From the NCBI GenBank assembly GCA_003577145.1, contig QEUP01000010.1, positions 183,549 to 247,548 on the forward strand: a DNA stretch of 64,000 bases. The letters run 5' to 3'. This stretch comes from Acidobacteriota bacterium (GTDB lineage Bacteria; Actinomycetota; Acidimicrobiia; Acidimicrobiales; Microtrichaceae). The notes beneath the pieces were generated by a model. The model was not told where the DNA came from, did not search any database, and worked only from the letters and a program-made list of their open reading frames with translations. The first letter of the stretch is position 1. Every line of letters begins with the position of its first letter. Shown in pieces: positions 25,251 to 34,706 of the stretch. The position numbers and the translations under genes were made by a program.

Positions 25251-25958
25251 TCACATCCCCAGGTACGCCCGGCGGATCGCCTCGTCCTCGCTGAGCTCGT
25301 CGGCGCTCCCCGACATCACGATCGAGCCGTTCTCCAGGACATAGGCCCGTGAGGCGATCCCGAGGGCCAGGTTGGCGTTCTGCTCCACGAGCAGGACTGC
25401 CGTGCCGGACCGCTGGTTGACCTCGGCGAGGCGCTCGAACACCTCGCGGACCACGAGCGGGGCCAGGCCCAACGACGGCTCGTCGCAGAGCAACAGCCGC
25501 GGCCGACACATGAGCGCCCGGGCGACCGCGAGCATCTGCTGCTCGCCACCGCTCATGCTGCCCGCAGCCTGGTCGCGGCGCTCGGCCAGACGGGGGAACA
25601 CCTCGTACCAGTGAGCCTTGTCCTCCTCGACCTCGCTCACGGGCCGGGTGTAGCCGCCCAGGCGGAGGTTGTCGTCGACGCTCAGGTCCATGAAGGTGCC
25701 TCGCCCCTGGGGCACGTGGGCCATGCCGAGGCGGACGATGTCCTCCGGCTTGCGACCCGCGATCGGAGCGCCGTCGAACCTCACCTCGCCGTCCACCGGG
25801 ATGGTGCCGCTCAGCGACCGCAGGGTGGTGGTCTTCCCGGCTCCGTTGGCGCCGAGGATGACCACTATCTCGCCCTCGTCGACCACGAAGTCGAGCCCGT
25901 GCAGCACCCGGACCGGCCCGTAGGCGGCATGCAATCCCGAGACCTCCAGCAGGCTCAT
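25251..25958 (-). CDS. livF: Branched-chain amino acid ABC transporter ATP-binding protein, LivF type
   Basis: 235 residues. Walker A GANGAGKTT, Q-loop MAHVPQGRGTFMDLSVDDNL, signature SGGEQQMLAVARALM and Walker B LLLCDEPSLGLAP. The DEPSLGLAP box and the VPEGR/VPQGR-type Q-loop place it in the LivF subgroup. It overlaps livG by four bases (ATGA). Confidence 0.93.
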   Translation of the reverse strand: MSLLEVSGLHAAYGPVRVLHGLDFVVDEGEIVVILGANGAGKTTTLRSLSGTIPVDGEVRFDGAPIAGRKPEDIVRLGMAHVPQGRGTFMDLSVDDNLRLGGYTRPVSEVEEDKAHWYEVFPRLAERRDQAAGSMSGGEQQMLAVARALMCRPRLLLCDEPSLGLAPLVVREVFERLAEVNQRSGTAVLLVEQNANLALGIASRAYVLENGSIVMSGSADELSEDEAIRRAYLGM

Positions 25959-26719
25959 CCGCTGCCTCCCAGGTATGCCTCGATCACCAGCGGGTCCTTG
26001 GCGACCTCGGTCGGCTCGCCCTGAGCGATCTTGCGGCCGAAGTCGAGCACCACCACGTCGTCGGAGATGCCCATCACCATCCCCATGTGGTGCTCCACCA
26101 ACAGCACGGTGACGCCGAAGTCGCCCGGCAGCGACCTGATGAGCGCGCTCAGCTCGTCGACCTCGCCGTGGGTGAGACCGCTCGCCGGCTCGTCGAGCAT
26201 GAGGAGCCGCGGTTCAGACGCCAGGCCCCGGGCGAGCTCGATGCGCTTCAGGGTGCCGTAGGGCAGCCCGGCGCACGGGTGGTCGGCCACGTCGCTCAGG
26301 CCGAGCCGCGAGAGCAGTTCGACGGCCCGCCTGCGGTTCTCGGACTCCGACGAAAGGCTGTGAGGCAGCCTGAGCGCGCCGGCGAGGAACCCGCCCTTGA
26401 CGCGGATGTGAGCGCCCACCAACACGTTGTCGAGCACGGACAGCCCGGGCACCAGCGCGAGGTTCTGGAAGGTCCGCGAGATCCCCAGTTCGGCGATGCG
26501 GTGCGGGGAGGTGCTCAACAGGTCGCGGCCGTCGAAGTCGAGCGTTCCCCGGCTGGGGTCGTAGATGCGGCTGACCACGTTGAACAGCGTCGTCTTGCCC
26601 GCACCGTTGGGACCGATGAGCGCGCACACCTGACCTTCGCCGATGTCGAAGGACAGACCGTCCAGCGCGACGACGCCACCGAACTGCACGCTGATGTCTC
26701 GTACTTGGAGCAGGCTCAC
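25955..26719 (-). CDS. livG: Branched-chain amino acid ABC transporter ATP-binding protein, LivG type
   Basis: 254 residues. Walker A GPNGAGKTT, the LivG-type loop ISRTFQNLALVPGLSVLDNV, Walker B LLMLDEPASGLTHGEV and H-loop VEHHMGMVM. The long Q-loop insertion and DEPASGL box distinguish LivG from LivF. First gene of the livGFHMK operon; 69 bases separate it from the mreB stop codon upstream. Confidence 0.93.
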   Translation of the reverse strand: MSLLQVRDISVQFGGVVALDGLSFDIGEGQVCALIGPNGAGKTTLFNVVSRIYDPSRGTLDFDGRDLLSTSPHRIAELGISRTFQNLALVPGLSVLDNVLVGAHIRVKGGFLAGALRLPHSLSSESENRRRAVELLSRLGLSDVADHPCAGLPYGTLKRIELARGLASEPRLLMLDEPASGLTHGEVDELSALIRSLPGDFGVTVLLVEHHMGMVMGISDDVVVLDFGRKIAQGEPTEVAKDPLVIEAYLGGSG

Positions 26720-26788
26720 TGGTCTCCAGACTGACCCGCGGATCGAGGGCAGACTCTAGCCCTGCCTGCCACCGGCATGCTGTGAAGC

Positions 26789-27844
26789 TCAGGTGCGGGC
26801 GTCCATGAACATGGCTTTGAGCGCGTCGTAGGACTCGATGCAGCGCCCCGCTCCCAGCACCACCGCCTCGAGAGGTTGGCGTACCAGGTGGACCGGGATC
26901 TCGGTCTCCTTGCTCAGCCGGATGTCGAGGCCCTTGAGCATCCCGCCACCGCCTACGAGGTGTATGCCCTGCAGAATCAGATCCTGGGCCAACTCGGGGG
27001 GCGCCTCTCCGAGGCAGGCGATGACCGAGTCGATGATGGTCGACACCGGCTCCTCGATGGCCTTGCGCACCTCCTCCGGTGTCAGGATGATCGTCTTGGG
27101 GAGGCCGCTCATCAGCTCACGGCCCCGGACCTCGGCGCGGAACTCGTCAGTGGTGGGGAAGGCCGAGCCGATGGCGATCTTGATCTCCTCAGCCGTCTGC
27201 TCGCCGATGGCGATGCCGTACTCCCTGCGTATGTAGATCTGGATCGCCGCGTCGACGTCGAAGGACCCGACCCTCACGGCCTGGAGGGCGACCACCCCAC
27301 CCAGCGAGATCAGTGCCGTCTCGGAGGTGCCGCCACCGACGTCGACGACCATGTTGCCCATCGGCTCGTGGATGGGGAGCCCCGCGCCGATGGCGGCGGC
27401 CATCGGCTGCTCGATGAGTTGGGCATCGGCGGCTCCCGCACGCCGGGCGGCTTCGGTCACGGCGCGCCGCTCCACCGCGGTGATGGCCGAAGGCACGCAT
27501 ATCACCACCCGCGGGCGGTTGAAACGGCTGACGCCGACCCGCTGCAGCAGCAGCCTGATCATGCGCTGCGTCGTGTCGAAGTCGGTGATGGCCCCTTGGC
27601 GCAGGGGCCGGACCGCGACGATGTAGCTGGGCGTACGGCCGATCATCTGCCAGGCGTCGTGGCCCATGGCCAGCACGTCCCCGGTCTGGCTGTTGAGCGC
27701 AATGACGGAGGGCTCGTTGAGGACGATGCCCTGACCTCTCGCGTAGACGAGCGTGTTCGCCGTACCGAGATCGATGGCCAGGTCACGTGCCAGGGCTCGC
27801 GCTCCTCTCGTCGGTCGTGCCTTCGCCGGTCGCTTCACCGGCAC
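26789..27844 (-). CDS. mreB: Rod-shape-determining protein MreB
   Basis: 351 residues of the actin-like MreB family: phosphate-1 loop LAIDLGTANTLVYA, CVPSAITAVERRAV, phosphate-2 loop MVVDVGGGTSETALISLGG and adenosine motif HLVGGGGMLKGLD. MreB filaments guide lateral wall synthesis in rod-shaped bacteria; mreC, mreD and rodA are not in this window. The N-terminus has about 20 extra residues before the usual start. GTG 27844 makes it overlap the upstream small gene by 62 bases; no other ATG, GTG or TTG is available before the core, although a CTG follows an AGAGGAG sequence. Confidence 0.92.
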   Translation of the reverse strand: MPVKRPAKARPTRGARALARDLAIDLGTANTLVYARGQGIVLNEPSVIALNSQTGDVLAMGHDAWQMIGRTPSYIVAVRPLRQGAITDFDTTQRMIRLLLQRVGVSRFNRPRVVICVPSAITAVERRAVTEAARRAGAADAQLIEQPMAAAIGAGLPIHEPMGNMVVDVGGGTSETALISLGGVVALQAVRVGSFDVDAAIQIYIRREYGIAIGEQTAEEIKIAIGSAFPTTDEFRAEVRGRELMSGLPKTIILTPEEVRKAIEEPVSTIIDSVIACLGEAPPELAQDLILQGIHLVGGGGMLKGLDIRLSKETEIPVHLVRQPLEAVVLGAGRCIESYDALKAMFMDART

Positions 27845-27986
27845 CGTCGGCCAGGGCCCGCCGCTGCTCGTCGAACTCCTGCATCCCCGACCAGGGGCGG
27901 TGGGGCTTGCGGGACCGCAGCCAGAGCACGAGCGTACCGATGATGCTGAGCAGCGCCGCCACGCCGAGGAACATCACGTTGTCCAT
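27783..27986 (-). CDS. Small single-pass membrane protein between moaE and mreB
   Basis: 67 residues from ATG 27986 (MDNVMFLGVAALLS). One N-terminal transmembrane helix, a basic stop-transfer (LRSRKPHRPW), then a polar cytosolic tail rich in Gly, Glu and Thr. It follows moaE by 25 bases and its 3' end overlaps the start of mreB by 62 bases. No known family. Translation coupling with mreB is possible. Confidence 0.6.
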   Translation of the reverse strand: MDNVMFLGVAALLSIIGTLVLWLRSRKPHRPWSGMQEFDEQRRALADGAGEATGEGTTDERSASPGT

Positions 27987-28011
27987 CGGCCACCCCGGCA
28001 CGCCAGCGGGT

Positions 28012-28482
28012 TCATCGTCCCGCCTCGGTTATCGGATGTGACTCCAGCGCGAAGCTCTCACCGCCGTCCCAGGTCTCGCGCTTCCAGATGGGGACGGTTG
28101 CCTTCAAGGTGTCGATGGCGTACCGGGCGCCCGCGAACGCCTGGTCCCGGTGCGGTGACGACACGATGGCCAGCACCGATGACTGCCCGATCGGCACCTC
28201 TCCCACGCGGTGCAACAGCGCGATCCTGGCGATTTCGGGCCAGCGCCTGCGAGCCTCGTCGGCGATGGCCACCAGACGCGGTTCGACCTGCTCCTCGTAG
28301 GCCTCGTACTCGAGCCGTGATACACCCGGCCGTCCCTTCGAGTGGTCACGGGCAGTGCCCGAGAACACCACGAGCGCGCCGCAGTCGGGGCGCACCGCCC
28401 AGGCGGCGGCGGCCTCCAGCGGCAGGGGCTCAGCGCTGAGCCCGACCCAGGTCTCGCCCGGTTCCGGCTGCTTCACGACCAA
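28012..28482 (-). CDS. moaE: Molybdopterin synthase catalytic subunit MoaE
   Basis: 156 residues. MoaE joins two sulfurs from MoaD thiocarboxylate to cyclic pyranopterin, making molybdopterin. Family motifs: ALVVFSGTARDHSKG (about 35-49), LEYEAYEEQVEP, IALLHRVGEVPIGQSSV, SPHRDQAF and the active-site lysine pair in LKATVPIWKRE (about 126-136). The partner moaD and other cofactor genes are elsewhere. It leads the cluster moaE, small membrane protein, mreB. Confidence 0.92.
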   Translation of the reverse strand: MVVKQPEPGETWVGLSAEPLPLEAAAAWAVRPDCGALVVFSGTARDHSKGRPGVSRLEYEAYEEQVEPRLVAIADEARRRWPEIARIALLHRVGEVPIGQSSVLAIVSSPHRDQAFAGARYAIDTLKATVPIWKRETWDGGESFALESHPITEAGR

Positions 28483-28606
28483 ACATCGTAGGGAAGATCA
28501 GGGTCGAGAACCCATCCGAGGGGCGATGCGACCACGCGCGGTGGCTTGGGTGCCCGGCGCGGGGGCGCGCGAAACACGGGAACCGGCCTGGGTATCCTCC
28601 GGGGAC

Positions 28607-29791
28607 ATGCGGGGAGACTTCAGCGAGGGTGACGACGAGCCGCAGAGGTCACGACCGCTCCCGCCCGAGGACCGGCTGTGGCGCCATCCCTCCGAGCTGG
28701 CCTCGACGGTGCACGTCGCCCGGCCCACCAAGGCGCGCCGCGGCGTCTGGCTGGCCTCGCTGGTGTCGGGCGTGGCCGGGGCGGTGGCAACCATCGCGAT
28801 CCTCGCCGCCACCGGCCTGCTTGCGGGGAACTCGGTGTCGCAGACGCCGTCGGCGACGCAGGCTGCGCTGTCCGGATCGGCTGAGGGAGCGGAGCCGACC
28901 GATCCCGGGACCGTCGCCGCGGTGCAGCGGGTGCTGCCGTCGATGACCGTCGCCGAGGTGGACGTCGGCGGCGAGACCCACTCGACGGCGGCGGTGGCCT
29001 ACCGGGTGGACGGCTACCTGATCACCTCGGCCCGGTCCCTCGAGGGCGCCGACGGCGTGGTCGTCTTCACCGGCTCGGGGGAGCATCCCGCCGAGATCGT
29101 CGGCTCCGATCGTCAGACCGACGTGGCTGTCCTGCGGATCGACGTCGGCGACCTGCGCCCCCCCGAGATCAGGGAGTCCCTCGACCTCGAGGAGGGTGAG
29201 ACGGCGATAGTCGTGGGGCCGGGACCCGAGAGGCACTTCGGCCCTTCGGTGTTCACCGGCGTCGTGAGCGGTCTCGGCCGGCGTGTCGACGACAGCTTCA
29301 GCGGGCTGATGCACGACATGATCCAAACCGACGCGCCTGTCGAATCGGTCAGCGGCGGGGTGCTCGTGGATGGCGAAGGGCTGCTCGTGGGTTACGTGAC
29401 CGGGGTGAGTGACGCGGCCAGCGAGCTGAGCTACGCCACGCCGGTGCCCGTGGCTCACGACGTCGCCGAGGACATCGTGAGATGGGGAAGGGCACGCCAC
29501 GCCTGGCTCGGCATCGAGGGCACCGACCTCGACACCTCGCGGGCCCGCGAGCTCGACGTGGAAGGCGGCGCCGAGATCCAAACGGTCCTCGCCGGGAGTC
29601 CCGCAGAGGAGGCAGGACTCCAGGCCAGCGACGTCATAACCGGTGTGGACGACGAGCCCATCGCCAACATGAGCGAGCTCGTCGTCGCGCTGCGGACCAT
29701 GGCCCCCGGTGACTCCGTCGATGTCGACTACCTCCGTGACGGTGAGGCTGCGACCTGCACCGCGACCCTCGAGGAGCGCCCACCGGAATGA
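28607..29791 (+). CDS. Membrane-anchored HtrA-like protein with degenerate catalytic triad and PDZ domain
   Basis: 394 residues from ATG 28607. A cytosolic N-terminus, one transmembrane helix (about 47-73), a trypsin-like domain (about 100-290) and a PDZ domain (about 298-390, GSPAEEAGLQASDVITGVDD). Compared with HtrA, the serine (SVSGGVLV, S249) and aspartate (QTDVAVLRI, D172) are kept. The histidine region, normally TNNHV, reads ITSARSLEG, with arginine 143 at the histidine position. It is therefore unlikely to be a normal protease and may be a substrate-binding pseudo-enzyme. An intact HtrA lies at 50190-51536. Confidence 0.8.
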   Translation: MRGDFSEGDDEPQRSRPLPPEDRLWRHPSELASTVHVARPTKARRGVWLASLVSGVAGAVATIAILAATGLLAGNSVSQTPSATQAALSGSAEGAEPTDPGTVAAVQRVLPSMTVAEVDVGGETHSTAAVAYRVDGYLITSARSLEGADGVVVFTGSGEHPAEIVGSDRQTDVAVLRIDVGDLRPPEIRESLDLEEGETAIVVGPGPERHFGPSVFTGVVSGLGRRVDDSFSGLMHDMIQTDAPVESVSGGVLVDGEGLLVGYVTGVSDAASELSYATPVPVAHDVAEDIVRWGRARHAWLGIEGTDLDTSRARELDVEGGAEIQTVLAGSPAEEAGLQASDVITGVDDEPIANMSELVVALRTMAPGDSVDVDYLRDGEAATCTATLEERPPE

Positions 29792-29809
29792 GCGCCGCAG
29801 CGACACCGC

Positions 29810-32590
29810 TCAGGAATCGCCGAGGTAGAGGGCTGCCAACTCCGCCAGGCTGGTGTCGGAGGCGGGGCCGGACCAACTGACGCGGCCCCGCTCGATGACC
29901 ACCACCGAATCGGCCAGGTCGAGAACCCGCTGCGCCTTCTCCTCGACGACGAGCACTGCTGTTCCCCTGTCACGCAGCTCTGCAACAGCGTCGTAGATCG
30001 CTTCGGAGCTGAGCGGCGACAGACCGAGGGAGGGCTCGTCGACCACCAGGACCGACGGGGGACGGACCAGCGGGCCGGCGAGGGCGAGCATCTGCTGCTC
30101 GCCGCCCGAGAGCAGCTCCGCCCGCTGCCGCCGCCGTTCGCCGAGCACCGGGAACTGCTCGTAAGCCCTCTGGCGCTCTTCGGCCGAGGGCAGCCGGATC
30201 GCCAGGTTGTCCTCGACGCTGAGCCCGGGGAACACGCCCCTCGCCTCGGGCACCAGGAACAGCCCCCGGCGAGCGCGCCGGAAGGCCGCGACACCGGTGA
30301 CATCCTCCGCGCCGAACCAGACCCTCCCGCCCGACGGCGTCAACAGGCCGGTGGCTGCCAGCGTGAGGGTCGACTTGCCGGCCCCGTTGGGCCCCAGGAC
30401 CAGCGTCAGCGAGCCGGCCTCCGCCGCGACGTCGATGCCGTGGAGCACCTCCACGTCGCCGTAGGCCGCTCGCAGCGACTCCACGCGCAGCGCCGGGATC
30501 GGCGAAGCTCCGGGCCCGACCGGTACGGGCCGCGCCGGCTCCTCGACCTCTCGGGATGCTGCTGCGCGGCGGCGCCGTCTGCGCAGCTGCCACCCTGCCA
30601 GCGCGAGGATGCCGTCAGGCTCCCTCGCCAGGTTGATGGCGGCGAGGCCGAACAGGATCGACGGCACGTAGCCGGAGTCGAGCGCCGCGCGAACGTCCTC
30701 GGGGATCCATGTCCACGGCACGCTCTCCCAGGTGGCAACGCTCGTCAGCAGCGAGGGCATCAGGGCGAAGACCAGGCCACCGACGACGGCGCCCCCCGGA
30801 CGCCTCACCCCGAAGGTGACCGCCACCGCCAGCCACACCAGGCCGAGGAACGCCGGAGCCGAGAGGCTCGTGATGGGACTGGCGACCGCGGCGTAGAAGG
30901 CTCCCCCGAACCCCGCGATCGCGGCTGACAACGCGAACAGCGACAGCTTCGCTCGCATGGGCGACACCCCGGCGCTGCTGGCTGCCACCTCGGAGCTGCG
31001 GGTTGCCAGGATGGCGCGCCCGGTTGCGGAGTGGCGCAGGTTGTGGATTCCCCAGGTGATGAGCAGGATCACCGCCAGCAGCAGCATGGACATGGCGCGG
31101 TCGTCGGCGAAGTCGACCGGGCCCAGCGAAGGAGCTGTCACGGACCAACCACCCGAGCCGTTGCGAACCGCCTCGACCTGGAAGACGAGTTGGTCGGCCA
31201 TGAAGGCAAGCGCGAGAGTTGCCAGGGCGAGCGCCAAGCCGCCGAGCCGGAGCGACGGCAGCGCGATGACGAGGCCCGCCGCGGCGGCCACCGCAGCACC
31301 GACGAGCGCAGCGGTCAGAAAGGCGAAACGGCCGTTGTTCATCAACACGGGCATCGTGAGGGGCCACTGGTGGTTCACCAACCAACCCGCCATGAAGCCT
31401 CCGGCGGTGACGAAGGTCGCCTGGGCGAGGCTGACCATGCCACCCATGCCGGTGACCACCACGAAGGACAAGAACACCAGGCCGAGGACCAGGCCCTGGG
31501 CTATCAGCCCGACCCAGAAGTCGTCGGCCACCCACTGCACGTAGACGACGAGCACCGCGATGGCGGTGATCCAGGGCAGCCACCGGCGCCACCGCGCCAG
31601 CTCAACCCGGTGATCGGGCGGAGGGGCGTCCTCGGCGACGCTCCCGGCGACCCTGTCCCGCCGCGTGCCTCCCTTCACGATCAGCAGGGCCAGCAGGATC
31701 ATGAAGGCAACGGCGGTCCTGAAACCGGCGATGTCGGTCAACAGCTCCGGCGCGTAGCCCTGGATGAGGTTCTGGGCCACCCCCAAGGCGATCCCCCCGG
31801 CGAAGGCCAGCGGGATCGAGCGCATGTTGCCGAACACGACCGCACCGAACGCGGCGAAGATCAACAGCGTGTAGACCAGCGAGTCCAGTTGGAACAGCGG
31901 TGCGATGAGCACGCCGGCGAGGCCGGCGAGCGTCGTGCTCAACATCCACGAGACGGCCGACATGCGTTCGACGTCCACCCCGCGTGCGCGGGCGAGATCC
32001 CTGCGATCCACGCTCGCCCGGGTCTGCAGGCCGAAACGGGTATGACGCAGCACCAGCCACAACAGCAGCGCCGCTACCGCCGCGCCGCCGAACACCGCCA
32101 CGTCGTTGGTGTTGATGGTGACGTAGCCCAGCGGGTTCCACGTGAGGGCAGGTGTCGGGCCGAGCCCGGGCGGCTGGAACACCTGCTCGGTCGACGGGAG
32201 CCCCCACGAGAGCAGCTCGTTGCCCTGCTCGACGATCCAGAGCAGCAGTGCCGGTAGCGCGATGAGCAAGCCGATGGTGCCCACGAGGCGGGCAACCTCC
32301 GGTGCTGCCGAGAGCCGCCTCATCATCAGGCGGTCCAGCACCAGGCCCAGCAAGGGAGCGAACACGAGGATCGCGACGAGCGCGGAGACAACGATGGGCA
32401 GACCCTGGCCACCGGCTGCAGCCGGCTGGTTCAACTGGAAGTAGACGAACGCGGTGGAGAACGCGATGGCACCGTGGGCGAAGTTGAAGATCCCCGACGT
32501 CTGGTAGGTGAGCACCAGGCCTGACGCCATGATCGCGTAGATGCCACCGGCCACCGCGCCGCTCAGGACGAGGCTGACGAGTTCGCTCAC
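29810..32590 (-). CDS. Fused LivH-LivM-LivF ABC transporter (two permeases and one ATPase)
   Basis: 926 residues combining three normally separate subunits. Residues 1-305 are LivH-like (SGAVAGGIYAIMASGLVLTY, TSGIFNFAHGAIAF). Residues about 335-660 are LivM-like (VVTGMGGMVSLAQATFVTAG, AILATRSSEVAASSAGV). Residues about 700-926 are a LivF-type ATPase (Walker A GPNGAGKST at 733, LSGGEQQMLALA at 827, VLVVDEPSLGLSP at 847). An arginine-rich linker (about 668-690) joins permease and ATPase. The separate LivG-type ATPase and the binding protein are encoded just upstream on the same strand, so the complete importer is made by three genes. No internal stop or frameshift is seen. Confidence 0.93.
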   Translation of the reverse strand: MSELVSLVLSGAVAGGIYAIMASGLVLTYQTSGIFNFAHGAIAFSTAFVYFQLNQPAAAGGQGLPIVVSALVAILVFAPLLGLVLDRLMMRRLSAAPEVARLVGTIGLLIALPALLLWIVEQGNELLSWGLPSTEQVFQPPGLGPTPALTWNPLGYVTINTNDVAVFGGAAVAALLLWLVLRHTRFGLQTRASVDRRDLARARGVDVERMSAVSWMLSTTLAGLAGVLIAPLFQLDSLVYTLLIFAAFGAVVFGNMRSIPLAFAGGIALGVAQNLIQGYAPELLTDIAGFRTAVAFMILLALLIVKGGTRRDRVAGSVAEDAPPPDHRVELARWRRWLPWITAIAVLVVYVQWVADDFWVGLIAQGLVLGLVFLSFVVVTGMGGMVSLAQATFVTAGGFMAGWLVNHQWPLTMPVLMNNGRFAFLTAALVGAAVAAAAGLVIALPSLRLGGLALALATLALAFMADQLVFQVEAVRNGSGGWSVTAPSLGPVDFADDRAMSMLLLAVILLITWGIHNLRHSATGRAILATRSSEVAASSAGVSPMRAKLSLFALSAAIAGFGGAFYAAVASPITSLSAPAFLGLVWLAVAVTFGVRRPGGAVVGGLVFALMPSLLTSVATWESVPWTWIPEDVRAALDSGYVPSILFGLAAINLAREPDGILALAGWQLRRRRRRAAASREVEEPARPVPVGPGASPIPALRVESLRAAYGDVEVLHGIDVAAEAGSLTLVLGPNGAGKSTLTLAATGLLTPSGGRVWFGAEDVTGVAAFRRARRGLFLVPEARGVFPGLSVEDNLAIRLPSAEERQRAYEQFPVLGERRRQRAELLSGGEQQMLALAGPLVRPPSVLVVDEPSLGLSPLSSEAIYDAVAELRDRGTAVLVVEEKAQRVLDLADSVVVIERGRVSWSGPASDTSLAELAALYLGDS

Positions 32591-32615
32591 GGCACCTGGC
32601 GCTTGGGCCGGCCGG

Positions 32616-33899
32616 TCACTCTGGGATCTCTATGACCTCACCGCAGGTCAGGGCGATGTCGGGAAGGTAGGCACCGTCCTCGACGATCGAGAAGGCCGCG
32701 CAAGGCACGGGTGAGTCGTGGTTCTGGGGCCAGCTGGACTTGCCGACCACGCCTTCGACCTCGTATTCCCACCCCTCCTGGGCCGCGAGGAAGTTCTCGA
32801 CCGTCAGGTCCTCGCCGGTCTCCTCCAGGAGCGCGAGGAACTGGTCGGCGGACCAGTAGCCCGCTGCCACAGCCAGCGTGAGCTGGGTGTCGGTGCCGTT
32901 GGCCTCGTCGTAGGCCTCGATGTCGTCGACCATCTGGCCGAGCAGCGCGTTCTCGTCGGCGTATTCGTAGGGCAGGATCTGGGTGAGGATGGCCTGACCC
33001 TCGAAGGCCGGGTTGCTCACCAGCCGCGGGTCGTAGAACGGGCTCACGACGAGGCCGTCGTACACGCCTTGGAGGGCGTCGCTCAGACCGACGACGTTGG
33101 CCACACTGACGGTGAGCATGATGACGTCGGGGGGCTCGCCTTCGTTGCTCGTCAAGAGCTCGTTCACGAACGGCGTGTAGTCACCGACGGTGGCCGGCGG
33201 CGCGGGGATCGCTGCTTCGCTGTAGACGACCTCGAAGCCCTGGTCCTCCACCGAGCTCGACAGGAGGCGCAGGCCGCCCTCCCCCGCATCGTTGTCCTCG
33301 GCGATGAGGGCAACGCTCTTGTCCGTGTCACCGTCGAAGTGCTCCGCGAGCACCACACCGAAGGCGTTGCTGCCCCGCTCGAGCTCGGGGTCGGTGACAC
33401 AGCCGGTGAAGCCGAACCCGACCTCGTTCCCGCAGAAAGCGGGGCTGATCCCCCAGCCGAAGAAGGGAACGTTCTCGTCGATCATGAAGTCCGCCGAGAG
33501 CGACGCGGTCGTGACGGGAACGATCGCGAACACACCCTCCTGGCGGACCAGGCGCTGGGCCTCGGCCAGGCTCGCGGAGCTGTCGGAGTTGTCGTCGGCC
33601 GCCCCCAGGAACTCGATGGTGCGCCCGTGAACACCGCCTTCTGCGTTGGCCCGGTCGAAGCGCGCCGCCGCACCGACGTCGGCGCCGCCGAAGTTCAACC
33701 CGTAGAGGATCCCCCCGACGGTGACCGAGGAGTCGGTGACCCCGCGGGTTGTGCGCTCCTGCTCGCCGGTCTCACCGGACTCGCCTGATTCGCCGGCGGG
33801 CCCACCGCCGTCGTCATCGGTGTTCTCGTCCTTGGTCGTGGTGCACGCCGCCAGTGCCAGCACTGCTACAACCGCCAAGATCGCGACCCGTCGATACAT
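32616..33899 (-). CDS. livK: Branched-chain amino acid-type ABC substrate-binding lipoprotein (second system)
   Basis: 427 residues. Lipoprotein signal VAVLALAACTTTK, then an acidic Gly/Glu linker and a Peripla_BP_6-type domain (SVTVGGILYGLNFGGADVGA, then NAEGGVHGRTIEFLGAADD). It is clearly diverged from the first system's binding protein, so another ligand is likely. It lies between the LivG-type ATPase gene and the fused permease gene on the same strand. Confidence 0.88.
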   Translation of the reverse strand: MYRRVAILAVVAVLALAACTTTKDENTDDDGGGPAGESGESGETGEQERTTRGVTDSSVTVGGILYGLNFGGADVGAAARFDRANAEGGVHGRTIEFLGAADDNSDSSASLAEAQRLVRQEGVFAIVPVTTASLSADFMIDENVPFFGWGISPAFCGNEVGFGFTGCVTDPELERGSNAFGVVLAEHFDGDTDKSVALIAEDNDAGEGGLRLLSSSVEDQGFEVVYSEAAIPAPPATVGDYTPFVNELLTSNEGEPPDVIMLTVSVANVVGLSDALQGVYDGLVVSPFYDPRLVSNPAFEGQAILTQILPYEYADENALLGQMVDDIEAYDEANGTDTQLTLAVAAGYWSADQFLALLEETGEDLTVENFLAAQEGWEYEVEGVVGKSSWPQNHDSPVPCAAFSIVEDGAYLPDIALTCGEVIEIPE

Positions 33900-33923
33900 G
33901 TTCCCGACCTCCCCTGTCGTCGA

Positions 33924-34706
<783 letters not shown>

